DNA from: SZUA-318 sp964412015
Lineage (GTDB): Bacteria > Gemmatimonadota > Gemmatimonadetes > Longimicrobiales > Gaopeijiaceae
Length of the DNA: 64,000 nt
Assembly (NCBI GenBank): GCA_964412015.1
Contig: CAYPMO010000015.1
Span: forward strand, 1 to 64,000
Direction of reading: 5' to 3'
Positions 59,596-64,000 of the stretch are shown one piece after another (positions within the stretch are counted from its first letter, which is position 1; the number at the start of each line of letters is the position of its first letter). A model generated the notes under the pieces. The model was not told the DNA's origin. It saw only the letters and a program-made list of their open reading frames with translations, and made no database searches. A program made the translations under genes and the position numbers.

Positions 59596-60594
59596 CTACG
59601 CCCCCTCCACCACCGAATGGTCCGTAACCAGCAGCGTGCCCGCCACGTGCTTCACGACAGCGTGCCCTCCCACCAGCGAGCGTCGTAGCTTCGCGTGCTC
59701 GAGGACGGCGCCGGGACCCACGACGCTGTCGGAGATCTCGGTCTCCTCGACCCTCGATCCCCGCTCGAGGGTCACGTTGGGGCCGATCCGGCCACCCCGG
59801 ATCACCACGCCGTCCTCGATGCGGACCGGCTCGACGATCTCCGTGCGCTCCACGACCGCCGAGGCCGCGATCCCTCCGTGGAGGGTGGAGAGAAGGTGGG
59901 CGTTGGTCTCCAGCAACGTCTCGGGCTTGCCCGCGTCCCACCATCCCGCCACCGGCGCGGTGAGGATCTTCGCGCCGTGGTCCACCATGTACTGGAACGC
60001 GTCGGTCAGATAGAACTCGCCGCCCGGTCCGGGCTCGGACGCGAGCGTGTGGCGGATGCCGTCGAACAGGAGCTCGTGGTCACGGATGTAGTAAAGGCCG
60101 ATGTTGGCCAGCCTGGAGACGGGCTCCTTGGGCTTCTCCACGATCGTGGACATCGTGCCGTCCTCGTGCGTGAGGATGACTCCGTAACGCTGGTAGTCCT
60201 CGACCTCCTTCGCCCAGATCACGCCACCGTATTCCGGTCCGAGCGCCTTCACGAGGCCGTAGTCCACCTCGAGGACCGCGTCCGCGAAGACGATGAGGAC
60301 CTCCTCGTCCACGTACGGCTCGGCGAGGGCGACCGCTCCCGCCGTTCCGTCCTGGACCTTCTGAAGCACGTAGTGGACGTTCAGGTCGGGGTATTCCTCC
60401 GCCATCCAGGCCTCGATGGCCTCGCGCAGGTACCCGACGACGAACACCATCTCGTGGACGCCCACCCCGATGAGATCGTCCAGGATGTAGGCCAGAACGG
60501 GCTTTCCCGCGACCTTCAGGAGCGGCTTTGGAGTATGATGCGTGTGCGGCCGGAGGCGGGTGCCTTTCCCGGCCAGCGGGATGATGGCTTTCAC
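59596..60594 (-). CDS. Sugar-nucleotide-type nucleotidyltransferase with left-handed beta-helix
   Basis: 332 residues from the GTG at 60594, which begins the fold with KAIIPLAGKGTRLRPHT and TPKPLLKVAGKP (nucleotide-binding loop). FADAVLEVDY holds a metal Asp; GWWDAGKPETLLETN is the sugar-binding region. The last 90 residues have hexapeptide repeats (IRGGRIGPNVTLERGSRV). It activates a sugar-1-phosphate to NDP-sugar; glucose-1-phosphate thymidylyltransferase of the long archaeal-like type or UTP/GTP analogues fit. It is convergent with the M20 gene. Confidence 0.85.
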   Translation of the reverse strand: MKAIIPLAGKGTRLRPHTHHTPKPLLKVAGKPVLAYILDDLIGVGVHEMVFVVGYLREAIEAWMAEEYPDLNVHYVLQKVQDGTAGAVALAEPYVDEEVLIVFADAVLEVDYGLVKALGPEYGGVIWAKEVEDYQRYGVILTHEDGTMSTIVEKPKEPVSRLANIGLYYIRDHELLFDGIRHTLASEPGPGGEFYLTDAFQYMVDHGAKILTAPVAGWWDAGKPETLLETNAHLLSTLHGGIAASAVVERTEIVEPVRIEDGVVIRGGRIGPNVTLERGSRVEETEISDSVVGPGAVLEHAKLRRSLVGGHAVVKHVAGTLLVTDHSVVEGA

Positions 60595-60718
60595 GTAGGA
60601 TACACGGGTAGCGAGAACGCCTGGGAGGGCGATCACCCTCCCGGGGCCTGCCAACTATATTCCGGCGCGTGGCCCGGTGTAAACCGAGGCCCTCGCCAGC
60701 CACCGAACGGAGTCTTCG

Positions 60719-61501
60719 ATGAGCATCTCGCGACGTGTGGCGCTCGTACCGGCCCTGCTGGCGGCGGCCGCGTGCGGCGGCCGCCCGCCCCTCGCACAGA
60801 CGCCGGCCCCGGCGGCCCCGTCCTTTATCGAGGTGAGCGGGACGCCGGCCCCGGGGGGCCCGTCCTTCATCGAGGTGAGTGGGAGCGCCGCCGTGACCGT
60901 GCCCCCGGACCTCGTCCGTGTGTCCTTCGCCGTGGAGACCCAGGCCGCTCAGGCGGACGACGCGTCGTCCGCCAACGCCACGCTCATGAACGCCGTCGTC
61001 GGCACGCTCAAGGAGTCGGCCATCCGTGGGGTGCGGGTGGAGACGTTCGGCTATACGCTCCGCCCCGACTACGCCGTCTCGCAGGCGCCGCGCACGCGCG
61101 TCATCGAGGGCTACACGGCACTCAACAACGTCCGGGCCACCGCCGGCGACATCACGGCGGCCGGACGCCTGGTCGACATCGCCATCCAGGCCGGCGCGAA
61201 CCGGGTGTCCTCGCTGGTCTTCGACGCGGCGGACGCCGAGGCCGCGCGGGCCGAGGCTCTCCGCCTGGCGGTGCGGCGAGCGACGGCCCAGGCCGAGGTC
61301 ATGGCCGAGGCCCTGGGGCGTGAGCTCGGCTCTCCTCTGGAAGTGCGGGGCGGCGCGGAGCTACCGTTCCCCCGCGCGCAGGGCCCCGTCGCCTTCCGCG
61401 CCGCGGAAGCCGTGGACACTCCCATCGAGGCCGGAGACCTGACCGTCAGCGCGAGCGTGACCATCCGATTCGCGCTCGGCGGAACCCTGGAGGGGCGTTG
61501 A
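60719..61501 (+). CDS. SIMPL-domain (DUF541) lipoprotein with an internal duplication
   Basis: 260 residues. The leader ends in LLAAAAC, a lipobox. The SIMPL domain (about 45-250) begins IEVSGSAAVTVPPDLVRVSFAVET (IEVSGSAAVTVPPDLV) and has ALNNVRATAGDI. Such proteins sit in the periplasm; function is unclear. Just before the domain, 14 residues are duplicated (PAPAAPSFIEVSGT and PAPGGPSFIEVSGS), caused by a 42-bp tandem repeat at 60800-60883. The TGA overlaps the TTG of the next gene. Confidence 0.85.
   Translation: MSISRRVALVPALLAAAACGGRPPLAQTPAPAAPSFIEVSGTPAPGGPSFIEVSGSAAVTVPPDLVRVSFAVETQAAQADDASSANATLMNAVVGTLKESAIRGVRVETFGYTLRPDYAVSQAPRTRVIEGYTALNNVRATAGDITAAGRLVDIAIQAGANRVSSLVFDAADAEAARAEALRLAVRRATAQAEVMAEALGRELGSPLEVRGGAELPFPRAQGPVAFRAAEAVDTPIEAGDLTVSASVTIRFALGGTLEGR
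60800..60883 (+). repeat. 42-bp tandem duplication inside the SIMPL gene
   Basis: Two adjacent 42-bp copies (60800-60841 and 60842-60883) differ at a few bases only (for example GGCGGC versus GGGGGG and TTTATC versus TTCATC). The length keeps the frame. The high similarity points to a recent slippage event. Confidence 0.85.
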
Positions 61502-61923
61502 GCAAGGACCCCATCGCCACCGCCCGGGCCCGCGCCCAGACGGACCCTCAATCCCCCGACCCGCGTCTCCGGGGGCGCACCTACGCCATCACGTTCGATC
61601 GCGTGTGGTCCACCGCTTTGGCGGTGATGCAGGAAGGGTTGCGCCGGTGGCGGGTGTTGTCCCACGACGACCAGAAGGGGGTCATCCTGGCCGAGGCGCG
61701 GACCGCGCTGCTCCGGCGTGACGTGGACATCCACGTGCGCATCCGGCTCGACGAGCACGGCCAGACGCGGGTGGACGTACGCACGGCTCTGCGCGGTGCA
61801 CACGGCGATCTGGGCTCGACGTCGCGCCTCATCGGGTCCTTCCTGGCCGAGCTGGATCGTCGGTTGGGCGCCACGCCCTCGGAGATCCTCGACCCCACCC
61901 GCCCACCACGCTGGACCGCTTGA
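61498..61923 (+). CDS. DUF1499-like protein
   Basis: 141 residues from a TTG overlapping the SIMPL stop (TTGA). Pattern YAITFDRVWSTALAVMQEGLRRW (YAITFDRVWSTALAVMQ), GVILAEART, VDIHVRIRLDEHGQTRVDVRTA and DLGSTSRLIGSFLAELDRRL matches the DUF1499 type. No signal peptide is seen. Function unknown; it forms a unit with the genes on both sides. Confidence 0.7.
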   Translation: MSKDPIATARARAQTDPQSPDPRLRGRTYAITFDRVWSTALAVMQEGLRRWRVLSHDDQKGVILAEARTALLRRDVDIHVRIRLDEHGQTRVDVRTALRGAHGDLGSTSRLIGSFLAELDRRLGATPSEILDPTRPPRWTA

Positions 61924-61936
61924 CGGCGGTTGCGCG

Positions 61937-62890
61937 ATGAACCGACCCCTCACGTCGGCCCTCGTGTTGATCGCCGCGGCCGCGGCGGCGTGCGGTGGCC
62001 CTGAAGGACAGCCCGAGTCGCAGCCGCCGGAGGAAGAACAAGCCGCCGCGGCCACGGCGTTTCGGGGCCGGATCTACGAGCGCAACTTCGTGTTCACCAC
62101 GCTCACGGGCGACACCGCGTTCGTGGTGTCCTGGCTCATGTCGGCGCAGACCCGCCCGGGGGGTGTCGTCCGGCAGGCGCGGGGCCTCCTCGCGCGGGGC
62201 ATCTCGTGGGAGGAGTTCTACGACCAGACGTGGACGACCCCTCCGACGCGCATCCCGTGGCGGATCCTCCCGAACGGGCCGTTTCGGCTCGTGGTGGGCG
62301 ACGGGGACGTCGTGGAGAGCCTGATCTACTCGGAGGGACAGCGCCAACTGGAGCTCGAGGTCCTGGGAGGCGCGCTCATCGAGTGGACCGGCGTGCGCGG
62401 GCAGGTCTACCGACTCATGGACGGCGCCGCGTACATCTCGGACCAGCGCGTGGCGGGGCTCGTCCTGGACATGAGCCGCGTCCATGGGGCCGACGTGGAG
62501 GCCCAGGGGGACTGGGGGCTCCTCGTGTCGGGCGACTCGCTCCAAGTGATCCTGGCGAATCCCGCCGCCTCCCCACCGGGAACCACGGGCGGATACCGGC
62601 TCTGGGCGCGCCTGGACTACCGCGACCTCCAGTGGCCGTCGGTGACGGTGGAATGGGTGGACGTAAGCGCCTTCCAGCCGGCGAGGCAGGACATCCCCGT
62701 GTCGTGGACCGTGACCTCCGACGACGACGAGGTCACCGCCGACTTCCAGGTACAGTCCGCCCACGTCGAAGCGGGCGAGGGCGTGGGACCGCTTCTGCCG
62801 GTGGACGCGCTCTTCCTCGTCGTGGGAACGTTCCGCACCGAAGGCCGCGCCTTCCCCGTCCGGGGTCTGTTCCGGCACACCCGCCCGTGA
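61937..62890 (+). CDS. Lipoprotein of unknown function
   Basis: 317 residues. The leader MNRPLTSALVLIAAAAAACGG gives a lipobox (Cys19). An acidic linker precedes a beta-rich body of about 270 residues (ERNFVFTTLTGDTAFVVSW, FRLVVGDGDVVESLIYSEG) with no motif I know. It starts 13 bp after the DUF1499-like gene and its TGA overlaps the GTG of the DUF445 gene. Confidence 0.65.
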   Translation: MNRPLTSALVLIAAAAAACGGPEGQPESQPPEEEQAAAATAFRGRIYERNFVFTTLTGDTAFVVSWLMSAQTRPGGVVRQARGLLARGISWEEFYDQTWTTPPTRIPWRILPNGPFRLVVGDGDVVESLIYSEGQRQLELEVLGGALIEWTGVRGQVYRLMDGAAYISDQRVAGLVLDMSRVHGADVEAQGDWGLLVSGDSLQVILANPAASPPGTTGGYRLWARLDYRDLQWPSVTVEWVDVSAFQPARQDIPVSWTVTSDDDEVTADFQVQSAHVEAGEGVGPLLPVDALFLVVGTFRTEGRAFPVRGLFRHTRP

Positions 62891-64000
62891 ACCCCGACCT
62901 CGTCCGGGCCGTGGTCACGATCGCGTTCGGCGCGGTCGCGGGGGGAATCACGAACTCCGTAGCGATCTGGATGCTCTTCCACCCATACGAGCCGCCGCGC
63001 ATCGGTCGGCGGCGGATCAAGTTCTTCCAGGGCGCCGTGCCGAAGAACCAGGCCCGCCTGGCGGCCGCGATCGGACGGACCGTGGGAAACCGTCTGCTGA
63101 CGGCCGAGGATCTCACCCGCACGTTCGCGCAGGCGGAGTTCCGGCAGACGTTCGACGAGAGGCTCGGCGGCTTCCTCGACGAGATCCTCCGCAAGGAGCG
63201 CGGTTCCCTCCGGGAATTCCTCCCGCCGCCCCTGGTGGCCGAGCTCGAGCCCATCCTGGACGATGCGATCGGCATGGCTCTCGAGAGGTTGGACCAGTAC
63301 TTCGCGTCGGAGCGATTCGAGGAGTCCATGTGCCGGCGCGCGGGAGATCTCGTCGTCGCGGTGGGCGACCAGCCCGTCGGAGACGTGCTCACCCCCGCGC
63401 GCGAGGAAGCGGTCGAAGCGGCGATCCAGGACTGGCTCGAGGGCGCAGTGGAGAGCGACGACTTCGGGCGCGCCGTCGAGGACTACCTGGATCGCGCCAC
63501 GCGCAGGCTCCTGGTACCGGGCCGAACGTTCGAGGAGATCCTGCCTCTGGGTCTCGTCGGTGCCGTCGAGAAGGCGATCGCGTCCTACCTCCCGCTGGCG
63601 ATCGAGCGGCTGGGCAAGCTACTCGAGGACGACACCGCGCGGGCTCGCTTCGAGGCCACGATCCACGACCTGCTCCATCGCTTCCTGCGGGACCTGAGGT
63701 TCCACCAGCGCGTCGTGGCCCGCCTGGTCATGACCGAGGAAACCGTGGACAAGGTCCTCGACACGATCGAGCGCGAGGGGTCGGATCGCCTCGCGGAGAT
63801 CCTCCACGATCCGGCGGTGCAGAACGCCATGGCCCGCGGGGTGAACGAGGCCATCGTGGACTTCCTCCGCCGGCCCGTGGTTTCGGTGCTCGGCGACCCC
63901 GACGACACGAGTGTGGCCGAGGCCCGACGCACACTCGCGACGTGGGCCGTCGGGATGGCACGGGACCCGGCCACGCGGGACTTTCTCGTGGAGAAGCTCC
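62887..64000 (+). CDS. DUF445-family membrane protein, cut by the right window edge
   Basis: At least 371 residues from a GTG coupled to the preceding stop. The start FGAVAGGITNSVAIWMLFHPYEPPRIG (as AGGITNSVAIWMLFHPYEPP) and FFQGAVPKNQARLAAAIG is the DUF445 signature: one N-terminal membrane helix, then long helical repeats (about 60-370). The C-terminus, usually with another membrane helix, is outside the window. Envelope role suspected for the family; function unknown. Confidence 0.82.
   Translation, partial: MNPDLVRAVVTIAFGAVAGGITNSVAIWMLFHPYEPPRIGRRRIKFFQGAVPKNQARLAAAIGRTVGNRLLTAEDLTRTFAQAEFRQTFDERLGGFLDEILRKERGSLREFLPPPLVAELEPILDDAIGMALERLDQYFASERFEESMCRRAGDLVVAVGDQPVGDVLTPAREEAVEAAIQDWLEGAVESDDFGRAVEDYLDRATRRLLVPGRTFEEILPLGLVGAVEKAIASYLPLAIERLGKLLEDDTARARFEATIHDLLHRFLRDLRFHQRVVARLVMTEETVDKVLDTIEREGSDRLAEILHDPAVQNAMARGVNEAIVDFLRRPVVSVLGDPDDTSVAEARRTLATWAVGMARDPATRDFLVEKL

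Noticed and set aside
1..64000. CRISPR array, rRNA, complete insertion sequence or prophage
   Set aside because: No regularly spaced repeats of 25-40 bp, no rRNA segments and no transposase were seen; only one decayed element end at the left is supported.

Overview
The window is about 64 kb of very GC-rich, densely packed bacterial chromosome. Large ADOP-type (acidobacterial duplicated orphan permease) permeases with a PadR regulator, several TonB-dependent receptors, many lipoproteins, Na+-coupled amino-acid transporters and abundant multiheme cytochromes point to a Gram-negative of the Gemmatimonadota or a close relative such as Acidobacteriota. That placement is inference from gene content; no rRNA or marker tree is available here.

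Layout. 1-1560: a decayed mobile-element end (broken primase/helicase-type gene, 12-bp repeats) abutting the 3' end of tRNA-Lys(CUU). 1864-13700: an electron-transfer locus. It holds a convergent diheme cytochrome, cytochrome b and Rieske, a 9-heme cytochrome fused to a TerB domain, a 10-heme lipoprotein, a TPR lipoprotein, a 16-heme cytochrome, an outer-membrane beta-barrel, a 20-heme NapC/NirT-type cytochrome and a 9-heme lipoprotein: 66 predicted c-type hemes, mostly in translationally coupled genes. 13979-20475: glutaryl-CoA dehydrogenase, two small envelope genes, PadR plus ADOP permease, and a branched-chain aminotransferase. 20514-23639: a second ADOP permease read in frame with an upstream RelE-like toxin, its Phd-like antitoxin and a perfect dyad operator. 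23709-30019: SSF transporter, P1-family peptidase, CcmH-like protein, gamma-glutamyltransferase and a TRAP substrate-binding protein. 30066-33239: a Fur-box-preceded TonB receptor and a BtuF-like protein without a signal peptide. 33439-38773: three Na+-coupled amino-acid symporters and an OsmC protein. 38931-43350: FG-GAP/VCBS lipoprotein, TRAP DctM and DctQ, and an SDR.

43361-58337 is a phosphate-response region: phoU-pstB-pstA-pstC-pstS, phoR, an OprO/OprP-type porin and phoB, followed after a DRE-TIM synthase gene by a large TonB receptor, a beta-helix lipoprotein and a small lipoprotein. Repeats with an 11-bp period and a GTNAC-like core lie upstream of pstS, the TonB receptor and the beta-helix gene, which suggests that the last three genes form a Pho-regulated outer-membrane uptake system. 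58394-64000: M20 peptidase, nucleotidyltransferase, SIMPL-domain protein, DUF1499-like protein, a lipoprotein and a truncated DUF445 gene.

Together the genes describe a peptide and amino-acid scavenging heterotroph with Na+-coupled import, a Pho regulon, and an unusual chain that could carry electrons from quinol through a Rieske/cytochrome b complex and multiheme wires towards, or from, an outer-membrane barrel. The direction and partner of that chain cannot be read from the sequence.
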